NCBI GenBank assembly: GCA_036011305.1
Contig: DASCNA010000278.1
Coordinates: 1 to 59,731 of the forward strand
Direction: 5' to 3'
Origin: DASCNA01 sp036011305
Lineage (GTDB): Bacteria > Verrucomicrobiota > Lentisphaeria > Victivallales > GWF2-38-69
DNA: 59,731 nucleotides
Part shown: piece by piece, positions 25,814 to 35,583 of the stretch
Layout: each line of letters opens with the position of its first letter
How positions within the stretch are numbered: the stretch's first letter is position 1
Made by a program: the position numbers and the translations under genes
Notes under the pieces: generated by a model
Told to the model about the DNA's origin: nothing
Seen by the model: only the letters and a program-made list of their open reading frames with translations
Databases searched by the model: none

Positions 25814-27349
25814 TTATTTAAAAAGTTCTTTTCCTGTCTCAGGATCAATGATTTGAAATTCTTCAATATGAAGTGTTGGGTCTGCCCTGAAACTCAAATC
25901 TTTACCATATTTATTTTCAAGCTCTTCAAGAAACTGTTCATCATCATTTTTCAATCTTGTAAGGATTGTAGGATTCATAATAACTCTTACTGAAAGATCT
26001 TTTGAGCGTGTTCTTCTTTTTAAAACTTCCTTAATCATTCTTTGGATTTCCACACTGATAGACATAGGAGATTTAACTTTCCCGCTACCTTTACAGTATG
26101 GACATGGATCATAAATTCTATCAAGCAGACTCTGCTGTTCTCTCTGCCTTGTCATCTGCATTAAACCTAAACTTGATATTGGTAAAATCTTAGATTTTGC
26201 CCTGTCATTTTTAAGCAGCTTTCTCATCAGTTTCAAAATAATATCATTATGCCTAGGATTCATCATATCTATATAGTCAATTACTACAAGTCCTCCAATA
26301 TTTCTCAAACGCAACTGTCTGGCAATTTCCTCTGAAGCTTCAGTATTTGTTTGCAATATTACTTCATCATTCTTACCTTCTCCTTTTGTTGAACCTGTAT
26401 TAATGTCAATGGAAATCAGAGCTTCTGTTTCATCAATGCAGATATATCCTCCGCTCGGCAGACTTACCTGTCTGTCAAATATGACAGATATTTTTTCTTC
26501 AACATTATATTTCTCAAATATGGGGGTAGGATTTCTATAGAGTTTTATTTTAGCTGCTGTTCTTTTATTAACAATTTTAGCAATAAAATCTTTAATATAT
26601 GTATAATCACTTGTGCTGTCAATTATAACCTCGCTGATATCTTCCTCCAGAAAGTCTCTCATGCTTTTTTCAACCAGTGAAGGTTCTTGATACACAAGGC
26701 ATACTTTATCAGATTTTTTCTTAATATTCTCTGCCTTTCTCCACTCCTCCAGCAGCATATTTATTTCACGTTTAAAATAGAGACTCTTTCTCCCTTCAGC
26801 AACAGTTCTGCATATACCTCCCATACCTTTAGGAAGAGGAAGACTCAGCATGATTTTTTTTAATCTGTTTCTCTCTTTATAATCATCAATTCTTCTCGAT
26901 ATACCCAGATGATATGAATATGGTAATAAGACAAAATATCTACCAGGAATAGCTATATTAGTAGTTACTCTCGGGCCCTTTGTTCCAATTGATCCTTTTG
27001 TTACCTGAACAAAAAGCATGGAATTCACAGGAAAAAGCTCAGGAATATCATCAGGTCTTATCCTTCGCTCTGATTTCTTAGTTTTTTTTAAGTTAATTTC
27101 ATCATAAGTTGCAGGCAACATATCAGAAAAATGCATAAATGCATTTTTACCACCAAGCCCTATGTCTACAAATACAGCCTTTAATGAAGTCTGTATATTT
27201 GCAATTCTGCCTAAAAAAACTGAGCCAACAATATTGTCTTTGTTCTTCCGTTCCATTTGATACTCTTCAAGTCTGTTGTTGTTCAGAAGAGCAACTCTGG
27301 TCTCAAGTTTTTCACTGTTAATTATTATTTTTCTTCCACTGTTATACAT
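25814..27349 (-). CDS. rng: ribonuclease E/G family endoribonuclease (RNase G)
   Basis: This 511-residue endoribonuclease cuts single-stranded AU-rich RNA and processes rRNA. The N-terminal S1 domain (VGSVFLGRIANIQ ... AVFVDIGLGGKNAF) is at about 40-70. The 5'-sensor and RNase H-like part follow, then the DNase I-like catalytic region with SIDINTGS and VVIDYIDM, the two metal-binding aspartates. CPYCKGSG near residue 430 is the zinc-link motif. There is no long RNase E C-terminal scaffold, so RNase G is the better name. No clear ribosome-binding site precedes the ATG, which sits after a run of A. It is 34 bases downstream of fmt. Confidence 0.93.
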   Translation of the reverse strand: MYNSGRKIIINSEKLETRVALLNNNRLEEYQMERKNKDNIVGSVFLGRIANIQTSLKAVFVDIGLGGKNAFMHFSDMLPATYDEINLKKTKKSERRIRPDDIPELFPVNSMLFVQVTKGSIGTKGPRVTTNIAIPGRYFVLLPYSYHLGISRRIDDYKERNRLKKIMLSLPLPKGMGGICRTVAEGRKSLYFKREINMLLEEWRKAENIKKKSDKVCLVYQEPSLVEKSMRDFLEEDISEVIIDSTSDYTYIKDFIAKIVNKRTAAKIKLYRNPTPIFEKYNVEEKISVIFDRQVSLPSGGYICIDETEALISIDINTGSTKGEGKNDEVILQTNTEASEEIARQLRLRNIGGLVVIDYIDMMNPRHNDIILKLMRKLLKNDRAKSKILPISSLGLMQMTRQREQQSLLDRIYDPCPYCKGSGKVKSPMSISVEIQRMIKEVLKRRTRSKDLSVRVIMNPTILTRLKNDDEQFLEELENKYGKDLSFRADPTLHIEEFQIIDPETGKELFK

Positions 27350-27383
27350 GTTTTTTTTTTCGTTTTAAAATTTTAAAAGATTT

Positions 27384-28334
27384 TTATGTCAATATAGTTC
27401 CTTCAGATATATTTACGCCTCTCAGAAAATCTGATCCAGACATTGATTTTTTACCTTCAGGAATAACATTTTTTAACTCTAATGATTGATTATCTCCACA
27501 GGAAATAATCCATTCTTTTTTATTTGCTCTGATTATTTCACCGGGTTTTCCTGTTAAATCATCTCTGATTTTTGAATCATTGATACTGATTTTTTTTTGA
27601 TTCTTTCCCGTATTTATGAAAAAATAACCTCCGGGCCATGGATAATAGCCTCTTATCATTTTATCAATTTTTTCAGCTGAAAAAGTCCAATCTATCTGTC
27701 CATCTGCTTTCTTAATTTTTCCAACATATGTTGCTGCAAGATTATCCTGTTTTTTAGGCAAGATTTTTCCGTTTGCAATATCAAGTAATACATTAACTAC
27801 ATAATTACTTGCCATTTCTCCAAGTATATCCTCTAACTCATCCGCTTTTTCTCTGCCAGACAACTCATGCTTAACTTCATAATAAACACCACCTGTATCC
27901 AGTCCTTTTTCCATTTCCATAAATGAAATACCAGTTTCCTTTTCTCCATTCAAAATAGCAGCATTAATTGGAGAGGCTCCTCTGTATTTAGGCAATAAAG
28001 ACGCATGAACGTTAATACATTTCAATTTTGGCACAGCCAGAAAAACAGGTTTCAAAATCTGTCCATAGGATACAACCAGAATAATATCAGGTAAAAGTTT
28101 TTTTAACCCTGAGATAAAACTTTCTTCATTGACAGATGCCGGTTTATCAATTTTAATATTATGTTCTTCTGCCCAACCCCCTACCGGAGTTGGTAAAAGT
28201 TTCTTTTTTCTTCCAGCAGGTCTATCCTGCTGTGTGCAGATTCCGACAAGGTCTAATTTTTCAGATCTGTATATTTTATCAATAATCGGAACAGCTATTT
28301 TACCTGAACCGACAAAATATATTTTATTATTCAT
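27384..28334 (-). CDS. fmt: methionyl-tRNA formyltransferase
   Basis: Fmt formylates initiator methionyl-tRNA using 10-formyltetrahydrofolate. This 316-residue protein has the formyltransferase core with INVHASLLPKYRGASPI (about 108-124), including the catalytic Asn-His pair, and GISFMEMEKGLDTG. The C-terminal OB domain begins around residue 205 with DWTFSAEKIDKMIRGYYPWPG. Length is normal. It is divergent from folK and heads a probable operon with rng and the M48 peptidase. The ATG lacks an obvious Shine-Dalgarno sequence. Confidence 0.96.
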   Translation of the reverse strand: MNNKIYFVGSGKIAVPIIDKIYRSEKLDLVGICTQQDRPAGRKKKLLPTPVGGWAEEHNIKIDKPASVNEESFISGLKKLLPDIILVVSYGQILKPVFLAVPKLKCINVHASLLPKYRGASPINAAILNGEKETGISFMEMEKGLDTGGVYYEVKHELSGREKADELEDILGEMASNYVVNVLLDIANGKILPKKQDNLAATYVGKIKKADGQIDWTFSAEKIDKMIRGYYPWPGGYFFINTGKNQKKISINDSKIRDDLTGKPGEIIRANKKEWIISCGDNQSLELKNVIPEGKKSMSGSDFLRGVNISEGTILT

Positions 28335-28467
28335 ATAAAAAATGTTTGGTTTATTTTTAAAAAAATTATATTACTTTATAAAAGATAAATAGATTATAAA
28401 ATAGCGATGTTATAAATTATACCAAATAAAATTGTTAAATTATATTGAAAAGAATCTATATTTACTT

Positions 28468-28962
28468 ATGAATAAAGTAGCATTGGCCCTTGGAGGCAAT
28501 ATTGGAAATATGGTAGAAAAATTTAATTCTATCAAAATTATGCTTGAAGATAACGGATTTAATAAAATCATACTTTCATCATGTTATTCAAATCCTGCAT
28601 CAAACTGCATACCGAATACTCCTGATTTTACAAATGCTGCAGCAATCGGCAACTGGGATAAATCACCGGAAAAACTGCTTTGTCTGACCCAGAAACTGGA
28701 AATCGATTCAGGCAGACCTTCAAATCATAGGAGCGACATGTCGAGAACACTTGATATCGATATTATCTTATTCGGAGATGATATAATATCTACAGAAAAA
28801 TTAATTATTCCTCACCCTAGAGCAAAGGAAAGAGATTTTGTACTGGTTCCGCTTAATGAAATCGCTCCTAATTGGATTTTTCCTGATACTAAGTTAACAG
28901 TAAAAAAAACATTAGATATTTTAGCCCAGATACAGACACAAACATTAGTAAAAATTAAATAG
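28468..28962 (+). CDS. folK: 2-amino-4-hydroxy-6-hydroxymethyldihydropteridine pyrophosphokinase
   Basis: FolK activates the pterin precursor with ATP in folate synthesis. The 164-residue frame opens with MNKVALALGGNIGN, the conserved N-terminus, which decides the start at 28468 over an upstream in-frame TTG at 28432. The signature DIDIILFGDD and IPHPRAKERDFVLVPLNEI are both present. It is nine bases before a molybdopterin oxidoreductase gene. Folate and molybdenum cofactor both use pterins, but this pairing may be incidental. Confidence 0.94.
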   Translation: MNKVALALGGNIGNMVEKFNSIKIMLEDNGFNKIILSSCYSNPASNCIPNTPDFTNAAAIGNWDKSPEKLLCLTQKLEIDSGRPSNHRSDMSRTLDIDIILFGDDIISTEKLIIPHPRAKERDFVLVPLNEIAPNWIFPDTKLTVKKTLDILAQIQTQTLVKIK

Positions 28963-28971
28963 GTTTCAGTT

Positions 28972-31062
28972 ATGAGTACTATTAAAGAGATTTCAGTATC
29001 ATGTAATAAAGACTGCGGCGCAGGCTGTCCTTTAACAGCACATATTGAGAATAATAAAATAATCAAAATTACTAATAATAAATTAGCTCCAAAATATTTT
29101 ACAGGATGTTCAAGAGGCTTTAATTTTCATAAAGTTCTCTATTCAAAAAATAGAATTACTACTCCCTTGAAAAGAATATCGAAAAGAGGTGAAGGCAGAT
29201 TTAAAGAGATTGGCTGGAGTGAGGCTTACGATACAATATCCAGCAATATGAAAAAGTGTAAAGAAGAATATGGTGCAGAATCTATTATCACGCTAGGAGG
29301 TTCAGGTTCATGCCGAGGCACGGTGCATAACACTAGCATTCTTCCTAATAAATTTTTCAGATTACTGGGAAACTGCTCAGAAACATTCGGCAGTTACAGT
29401 TCACAGGCAGTTTCATATTCTATGCCTTATGTATTTGGAACAAAACTCAGCGGAATAGATCCATTAACATTGAATAATTCAAAACTAATAATTTTGTGGG
29501 GAGCCAATATTTCCGATACCAGATTCAGCTGTCAACTTGAAAGTATCATTCTGAACCAAAAGAGAAAAGGTACACCTATAATTGTTATTGATCCTAGAAA
29601 ATCTAAAACAGTTAAAACTTTAGGTACAGAATGGATAAGAATAAATCCCAGTACAGATATTGTATTAATGTCAGCTGTTTTATATGTTTTGATTACAAAT
29701 AATCTGATAGATAATGATTTTTTGAAAAAATACAGTACAGGATTTGAGGAATATAAAAATTATATAACGGGTATATCTGACGGCATTCCAAAAACACCTG
29801 AATGGGCTGAAAATATTTGTGGCACAGACGCTAATACAATTAATAAATTAGCTCATATTTACGGAACTACATCTCCTGCGGCCTTAATCCCTGGATTATC
29901 AATTCAGAGAACAATTGGCGGAGAAGAAGCATCCAGAACCGCCATAATACTCCAGACAGCAACTGGTAATCTTGGAAAATTAGGCGGAACAAGTGGAGGT
30001 GGATTCTGGAATTGTATGCCTACTCCATTCTGTCCTTCTTTACCTATCCCTGAGTCTAAAAATAACTTCAAAATTCCTGTTTATGAATGGTCAGATGCAA
30101 TATTAGGAAATACCAAAGGTAAATATCCATGGGATATCAAAATGATTTATAATGTTGGTGGGAATTATATTTCGCAAGGTTCAGATATTAAAAAAAATAT
30201 TAAAGCTTTTGAAAAAGTAGATTTTTCTGTTTGCCATGACTTCTTCTTAACACCGACAGCAAAATTTTGCGATATAGTTCTTCCTGTAACCATGTGGCCA
30301 GAGCGTGAAGATATTATATCAACTACAGATAATTATTTGTATTATTCAAATAAAGCAGTTAATCCACCTGAAAATGTAAAAAATGACTTTGATATATTTT
30401 CAGAAATAGCAGACCTTTTAGGATTCCGTAATATGTTTACAGAAAATAAAACTGCTAATGAATGGATTAGCTACTTACTTTCAGAGTCAGAAATAAAAGA
30501 TATTGAGAAATTTAAAACAACCGGCATGTATGAAGGTAAAAATCAATATAGGGTCGCTTTTGACGATTTCATAGAATCACCGGAAAAATATCCTTTGAAT
30601 ACACCTTCAGGACTGATAGAAATCTCTTCTGAAAAATATAAAAACGAAACAGGTTTTCCAGAAATTCCAATTTGCAGATATTATGAATCCTCAGAAAAAT
30701 ATCCACTCAGGCTTGTAACCCCTCACTCTCGATTCAGGATTAATTCCTCAAACAGTAATATAGAATTCTATATTGATAAGGAAGACGACTCGTTATGGCT
30801 GAACACCGAAGATGCAAATCATAGAAACATATTAAACAATACCGTAGTTTTAGCTTTTAACGAATTAGGTAAAATAACAGTAAAAGTAAAAGTAACAGAT
30901 GATATCATGCCTGGTGTAGCCTGCCTTAATCAAGGAATCTGGACACATAACCTTGATAAATATGTAGACGGCTCTGCTAATATTCTCACTTCAACTGAGC
31001 CTACAATGCCGAGTCACGGTGCAAGAACACACTCAATTAATATTGAAATTGAGAATTTATAA
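28972..31062 (+). CDS. molybdopterin-dependent oxidoreductase, DMSO reductase family
   Basis: This 696-residue protein is a catalytic subunit of the Mo/W-bis-PGD enzymes. An N-terminal [4Fe-4S] site is visible: CNKDCGAGCPL (Cys11, Cys15, Cys19) and GCSRG about 27 residues later. The metal-ligand segment reads ETFGSYSSQAVSY, which aligns with the serine-ligand loop of DMSO/biotin sulfoxide-type reductases. The dinucleotide-binding C-terminal domain begins around RLVTPHSRFRINS and ends NILTSTEPTMP. There is no twin-arginine signal, so it is probably cytoplasmic. No iron-sulfur or membrane partner subunit is adjacent; folK is just upstream. The substrate is unknown; sulfoxide or N-oxide reduction is one possibility. 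Confidence 0.9.
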   Translation: MSTIKEISVSCNKDCGAGCPLTAHIENNKIIKITNNKLAPKYFTGCSRGFNFHKVLYSKNRITTPLKRISKRGEGRFKEIGWSEAYDTISSNMKKCKEEYGAESIITLGGSGSCRGTVHNTSILPNKFFRLLGNCSETFGSYSSQAVSYSMPYVFGTKLSGIDPLTLNNSKLIILWGANISDTRFSCQLESIILNQKRKGTPIIVIDPRKSKTVKTLGTEWIRINPSTDIVLMSAVLYVLITNNLIDNDFLKKYSTGFEEYKNYITGISDGIPKTPEWAENICGTDANTINKLAHIYGTTSPAALIPGLSIQRTIGGEEASRTAIILQTATGNLGKLGGTSGGGFWNCMPTPFCPSLPIPESKNNFKIPVYEWSDAILGNTKGKYPWDIKMIYNVGGNYISQGSDIKKNIKAFEKVDFSVCHDFFLTPTAKFCDIVLPVTMWPEREDIISTTDNYLYYSNKAVNPPENVKNDFDIFSEIADLLGFRNMFTENKTANEWISYLLSESEIKDIEKFKTTGMYEGKNQYRVAFDDFIESPEKYPLNTPSGLIEISSEKYKNETGFPEIPICRYYESSEKYPLRLVTPHSRFRINSSNSNIEFYIDKEDDSLWLNTEDANHRNILNNTVVLAFNELGKITVKVKVTDDIMPGVACLNQGIWTHNLDKYVDGSANILTSTEPTMPSHGARTHSINIEIENL

Positions 31063-31150
31063 CTAAAAATCTTAATATTCATTAATTAATGTTTCAGGAT
31101 ACTAAGCGCAGAGTTCTGGTTTCGATACACGAATATCAAGCATTTGATGA

Positions 31151-31570
31151 CTAGCCAAAATTAGCAAATTTTAATTTTATAATATTATTATCGTTTATTC
31201 GTTCATACGATACCTTATCAACTAATTTTTTTACGAAGAAAATTCCCCATCCCCCGTCTGCTCTCTCATCTAGAGGTGTATTAATATCAGGATCTTCTTT
31301 TTCAAGCATATTGAAAGGTATCCCATTATCAATAATTTTTATAAACAGAGATTTTTCAGAAGGAATTATATCCAGAGATACTTTAAAAAATCCAGGTTGA
31401 CAGTTAGGAAATCCGTAACTAATGATATTCACTAAAATTTCTTCTAAAACAAGATTAATGCTATTAATATCAAATTTATTATTAACTTGCTTTTTGATTA
31501 GGGACATTAAAGTTTGTAGCGTCATGTCAAGATTATCAAAAATTGCTTTTTCTTTAATTTCAAGCTGCAT
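31151..31570 (-). CDS. RsbW-like anti-sigma factor / HATPase_c serine-protein kinase
   Basis: This 139-residue single-domain GHKL ATPase has N-box EEILVNIISYG (about 42-52), G1 motif DNGIPFN (about 80-86) and G2 region GGWGIFFVKKLVD (about 106-118). This pattern matches RsbW/SpoIIAB-like proteins that bind sigma factors or phosphorylate STAS anti-anti-sigma partners. No partner STAS protein or alternative sigma gene is next to it, so what it regulates is unknown. It converges on the molybdoenzyme gene and has a long AT-rich leader on its upstream side. Confidence 0.83.
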   Translation of the reverse strand: MQLEIKEKAIFDNLDMTLQTLMSLIKKQVNNKFDINSINLVLEEILVNIISYGFPNCQPGFFKVSLDIIPSEKSLFIKIIDNGIPFNMLEKEDPDINTPLDERADGGWGIFFVKKLVDKVSYERINDNNIIKLKFANFG

Positions 31571-31819
31571 GAGATCATCAAATCAGTGTAAAGTAATTTT
31601 TATATAAATCACAAAATATATTTATCTTAAAAACTATCTATATTATAGTCTATAATTGAATAAAATATAACGATATAATGTTAAATTTTCGTTATATTAA
31701 TTATTCGGTATGTTTTCAGAATAGTATGAGTTATTATCGCAATCTAAAATAAATGAAATGCTATTATTCAGAGATAAAAGGTTTGTTTCTTTTATTCTTA
31801 AATTAAGAATATCTTCAAT

Positions 31820-31927
31820 CTAAGCACAATACCATTTATTTATACAGTAAACGATTATAAATAAATTAGAAGTAAACCATGAAATAACTATTAATGGTGC
31901 ATATAATTTTTTTATTAATTTCTTCAT
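31820..31927 (-). CDS. possible 35-residue membrane peptide
   Basis: An ATG at 31927 preceded by AGAGG opens a 35-codon frame with a basic start (MKKLIKKLYA) and a single hydrophobic span (PLIVISWFTSNLFIIVY). It is the only well-initiated small frame in the 556-base gap. Small size and AT-rich context make chance quite possible. Confidence 0.3.
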   Translation of the reverse strand: MKKLIKKLYAPLIVISWFTSNLFIIVYCINKWYCA

Positions 31928-32056
31928 CGCTACGACCTCTAAATAATTTTCATTTCCTTTGATGAACAATATAATATTTTAAATAATTCAACACTATTTC
32001 ATTAATAACCATTAACATATAATAATATTATTTTATTCGTTTTTGAATATTTTTTA

Positions 32057-32085
32057 TTCATATACTTCATATTAAATGATATAAT
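32057..32085 (+). promoter_or_regulatory. promoter with extended -10 for the HTH-PAS gene
   Basis: TGATATAAT at 32077-32085 is a perfect extended -10. TTCATA lies 17 bases upstream of the hexamer and matches the -35 consensus at four of six places. It lies about 40 bases before the start codon. Confidence 0.5.
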
Positions 32086-32126
32086 TCATATAAAAATATT
32101 TTATATTTTTTAGAATAGGGTAATAA

Positions 32127-33707
32127 ATGAAAGTTTATTTTGATAAGATACATTTCTTCAGAAAGCAACAGAAAATAACCTATATTGAATTATGTAATAT
32201 GATTGGCATAGGCAGGACTACTATATGGGGTTGGGAAAAAGGTTTAAATAAACCGAAAGAAATTTATATAAGATCAATAGCAAAAGTATTGAATGTTTCT
32301 GTTGATGAAATTTCAGATCTTATTCCAGAAAAACCTATATCTCGGGAGAATCTCTCAGATGCCGCTTCTGCATGGATAAAAGCTGCTAATCTGCAGGGAA
32401 TTAACAGGTTTTCTGAATTTGATGTTATTCTGGAAAATATTAACAAAGTTAAGCATAGATTAAATAGAGCATCACTGATCATAAAAGGTCTTATGAAATC
32501 AACATATGCTATAATCAGCATAAAAGATACAAAACTAAAATATGTTATCGCCAATAAATCTTTTAAAGAAAATTTAAACTTAAAAACTGATTTTGAAGTT
32601 CTAGGTAAAGAAGACACAGATTTTTTTTCTTTAAAAGAAACAAACTCAAATGAAGCCGAAGACAAAAATATATTAATAACGGGTAAACCTATAATTAACA
32701 AAGAGGGCTTCATACCAGGCTCCAGAAAAAAAAAGTGGGGCTTAACTTCTAAAATACCTATCTATGATAATGAAAATAAAATACAGGGAATATTAACTTC
32801 TATTATTGATATTACCGAGAGAAAAAAAATTCAGAACATGAGAGAAATACTTGAATTGAATATTAACTCAATGCATGAAGGACTTTCACTGTTTGACAAT
32901 TCAAAAAACACATATTTATATTTGAACTCAACTATTGAAAAAATTTTTGGTTATCCATTGAAAAAATTTTACACCGGCAAGCGTGAATTCTGGTTAAATA
33001 CATGCGTTCATCCTGATGATAGAGCTAAATTTACTGAACAAATTTTATACAACGAATAAAATGTTCATATTGAATACAGAATCATAAAACCGAATGGCGA
33101 TATCAGATGGATCAGTACAGATCATTCAGTCAAAAATTATCTTGGGAATAAATGTATCCTATCAGTAGTTAAGGATATTACAGAAGAGAAACAGAATAAA
33201 AAAATCCGTGAACTTCTCGAAATAAATGTCAATAACATGTCAGAGGGTATAGCTATTATGGATGATGAGACCAAAAATTATATCTATATAAACAAGACAC
33301 GGGAGATATTATATGGATATCCTAAAGAAGTTTTTTTTGATAAAGGGATTAATTTTAGGATAAATAACTGTATTCACCCTGAAGACAGAGCTAGAGAAAA
33401 AGAGTATTATACTTCAGGTAAATGGCCGGATTATGATGAATTCAGGATATTTAAACCTGACGGGGAAATAAGGTGGCTTTCATCAACATATACACATACA
33501 GTATTTATGGGGAAAAAGTGCACCATGTCAGTCCAAAGAGACATCACAGACTTTAAACAGCAACAGGTATTAAATAAGAAATTAGAAAAAAATATACAAG
33601 TGGCAACTACAACAGGAGTCCGTGAAGGCCTAAAGAAAGCAGTTATTCTTTTGAAGAATGAAGGAATTGACAATAAAATTATTTCTAAAGTGTTGGAATT
33701 AAACTAA
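32127..33707 (+). pseudogene. HTH-PAS-PAS-PAS regulator interrupted by an in-frame TAA
   Basis: A single frame of about 526 codons encodes an N-terminal XRE-like helix-turn-helix (about 5-60, GIGRTTIWGWEKG), a coiled linker, and three PAS domains. The PAS domains end in the usual DITERKK, DITEEKQ and DITDFKQ motifs. A TAA at 33057-33059 falls inside the second PAS, after LYNE. Reading through it restores NVHIEYRIIKPNGDIRWI without any frameshift, so the only lesion is one codon, most simply AAA to TAA. The first 310 codons could still give a protein with the DNA-binding domain and one complete PAS. It is related to the intact regulator at 37866. AGGG before ATG supports the start. Confidence 0.8.
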
Positions 33708-33780
33708 AAAAAAATTAAATTATTTATAATTGTTTTTTTACTAAATAAATTGTTCAATCTAAATTTCAAAAGGTAATAAT

Positions 33781-34302
33781 ATGAAATTAAAAATTATTAC
33801 GGTGGGTGGAACTATTGATAAGGTCTACTTTGACAACAAAAGCCTATATCAAGTTGGCAGTCCAAGCGTTATGCATATTCTAGAAGAAGGAAATGCGACA
33901 ATAAAATATAAAGTTCAATCACTTCTCCATAAAGACAGCCTCGAAATGACTAAGACCGATAGAACACTAATTGCTGAAACTATTCTCAAAGATGATTTTA
34001 AACATTTTTTAGTTACCCATGGCACAGATACAATGGTAAAATCTGCACGGAAGGTAAAAAAACTTCTTCATGAACATGAAGATAATGAAAAAGTTGTTGT
34101 TTTTACTGGATCTATGTCTCCAGCAAAGATGAGGCACAGTGATGCAACGTTCAATGTAGGCTGTGCTGTCACTGCCGCACAAACTTTGCCTCCGGGTGTA
34201 TATGTAATCATTAATGGTAAAGTTCACGACCCTGATAATACAATCAAAAATGTGGAAAAAGGCGTTTTTGAAAAAATTAAAGAGTTTAATACACAACTAT
34301 AA
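33781..34302 (+). CDS. asparaginase-like protein, N-terminal domain only
   Basis: This 173-residue protein matches the N-terminal domain of type I/II L-asparaginase. The first catalytic block is TVGGTIDKVY (about 7-16, nucleophile threonine) and the second is VTHGTDTM (about 78-85). VVVFTGSMSPAKMRHSDATFN corresponds to the lysine loop. The roughly 150-residue C-terminal domain of ordinary asparaginases is missing, without any trace downstream. Stand-alone forms of this length exist, so it need not be broken, but its activity is uncertain. AAAGG eight bases before ATG supports the start. It precedes an M29-type peptidase by 96 bases. Confidence 0.82.
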   Translation: MKLKIITVGGTIDKVYFDNKSLYQVGSPSVMHILEEGNATIKYKVQSLLHKDSLEMTKTDRTLIAETILKDDFKHFLVTHGTDTMVKSARKVKKLLHEHEDNEKVVVFTGSMSPAKMRHSDATFNVGCAVTAAQTLPPGVYVIINGKVHDPDNTIKNVEKGVFEKIKEFNTQL

Positions 34303-34398
34303 AACTGATTGTTAATTATCAAAAGTGGATGAAGTAGCATATAATATGACAACTTAAAACTAGAGGAACTATAACTACAAAACTATAGGGAGTAAATT

Positions 34399-35415
34399 AT
34401 GGACAGACTTAAATATGGTGCTTTTCAGGCGGTAAATAACTGTACTAAAGTGCAGCGTGGAGAAAAAGTAATTATCATCACTGATAATGCCACAAAATTT
34501 ATAGCTGATAAAATATTCGAAGAATCTGAACGGGTAACACCCGGTAGTACAAAACTGTTCATAATGGAAAATTACGGAGACAGGCCAGAAGACGGTTCTG
34601 CACCACTAAAATTTCCAGAAGAAATCGGCAATGAAATGAAAGATGCGGATGTCAGCTTTTACTGTGCTGATGCTAAAAAAGGCGAACTGGATACTTTCCG
34701 CAAACCAATGTGTGAATATGTAGAAAATAACCCTAAGCTCAGACATGCACACATGCCTGGAATCAGTAAATTATTAATGAAAACAGGTATGAATGTTGAT
34801 TACAGCAAGGTGCAGGAACTTACAGCTAAAATTAATGAGATTGTTCTTAATGCTGAAAAAATCAGGGTTACTACTCCGGCAGGAACAGATTTTACAACCT
34901 ATTTCAATAATGATTGGAAATGGATCATCAGTGATGGCGATATCAAAGCAGACAACTGGAGTAATTTACCCGATGGTGAAATTTTTACATGTGTAAAAAA
35001 TATACCTGAAGGGAAAATTGTTGTAGATGGTGTTATAGGAGATTACCTTTGCTCAAAATATGGTATTCTAAAAGAAACGCCAATTAATCTAACTATTAAA
35101 GATTCAAGAATCACTTCAATTGAATGCAGCAATCCTGAATTATTAGAAGAATTTACAGCTTATACCGATCAGGATGAAAACGCCAATCGTGTAGGTGAAT
35201 TTGCTATTGGTACAAATATTGGGCTATCTAATTTAGTCGGCAATTTACTGCAGGATGAAAAATTCCCTGGAATACATGTAGCCTTTGGCCATGGTTATCC
35301 TGAAATGACAGGCAGTAGCTGGTCGAGCAAAGCACATATTGACTGTGTCCTTTGCAAATGCACTATTACCGTCGGCAATAAAGTAATAATGAAAGACGGA
35401 AAATTCCTTATCTAA
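34399..35415 (+). CDS. M29-type (aminopeptidase T-like) metallopeptidase
   Basis: This 338-residue putative leucyl aminopeptidase has recognisable metal-binding blocks: GEFAIGTN (glutamate), HVAFGHGYPE (histidines) and AHIDCVL (histidine and aspartate). These are the order and residues of the M29 family. It is shorter than the usual 400 or so residues, mainly in the N-terminal half. AGGGAG before ATG is a strong ribosome-binding site. With the upstream asparaginase-like gene it may serve peptide and amino acid use. A hairpin terminator follows at 35433. Confidence 0.83.
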   Translation: MDRLKYGAFQAVNNCTKVQRGEKVIIITDNATKFIADKIFEESERVTPGSTKLFIMENYGDRPEDGSAPLKFPEEIGNEMKDADVSFYCADAKKGELDTFRKPMCEYVENNPKLRHAHMPGISKLLMKTGMNVDYSKVQELTAKINEIVLNAEKIRVTTPAGTDFTTYFNNDWKWIISDGDIKADNWSNLPDGEIFTCVKNIPEGKIVVDGVIGDYLCSKYGILKETPINLTIKDSRITSIECSNPELLEEFTAYTDQDENANRVGEFAIGTNIGLSNLVGNLLQDEKFPGIHVAFGHGYPEMTGSSWSSKAHIDCVLCKCTITVGNKVIMKDGKFLI

Positions 35416-35432
35416 CAGAATAAACATTTTAT

Positions 35433-35478
35433 ATCCAGTTTTTATATCACAATATATTTGAAAACTGGATAATTTTTT
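35433..35478 (+). terminator. rho-independent terminator after the M29 peptidase gene
   Basis: A 10-bp stem (ATCCAGTTTT / AAAACTGGAT) is followed by AATTTTTT, 18 bases past the stop codon. Confidence 0.75.
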
Positions 35479-35583
35479 CAATTAGAATTTCATAAATTAA
35501 ATTAGTGAAATATAGCTATGCATACGTTTCGTTTATTCCGGCACCAGTTAACTAAATTAATAATAAAAATATAAAACCCAAAC

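Larger units (their letters stand above)
31571..32126. other. 556-base intergenic region between the RsbW-like and HTH-PAS genes
   Basis: The region is about 80% A+T. It holds the leader of the RsbW-like gene (with a weak TATAAT on the minus strand near 31640), a possible 35-codon membrane peptide at 31820-31927, and an extended -10 promoter for the HTH-PAS gene at 32077-32085. I saw no RNA gene in it. Confidence 0.6.

Noticed and set aside
31105..31150. tRNA-like GGTTTCGATAC segment
   Set aside because: No matching acceptor or anticodon stem could be built around it.
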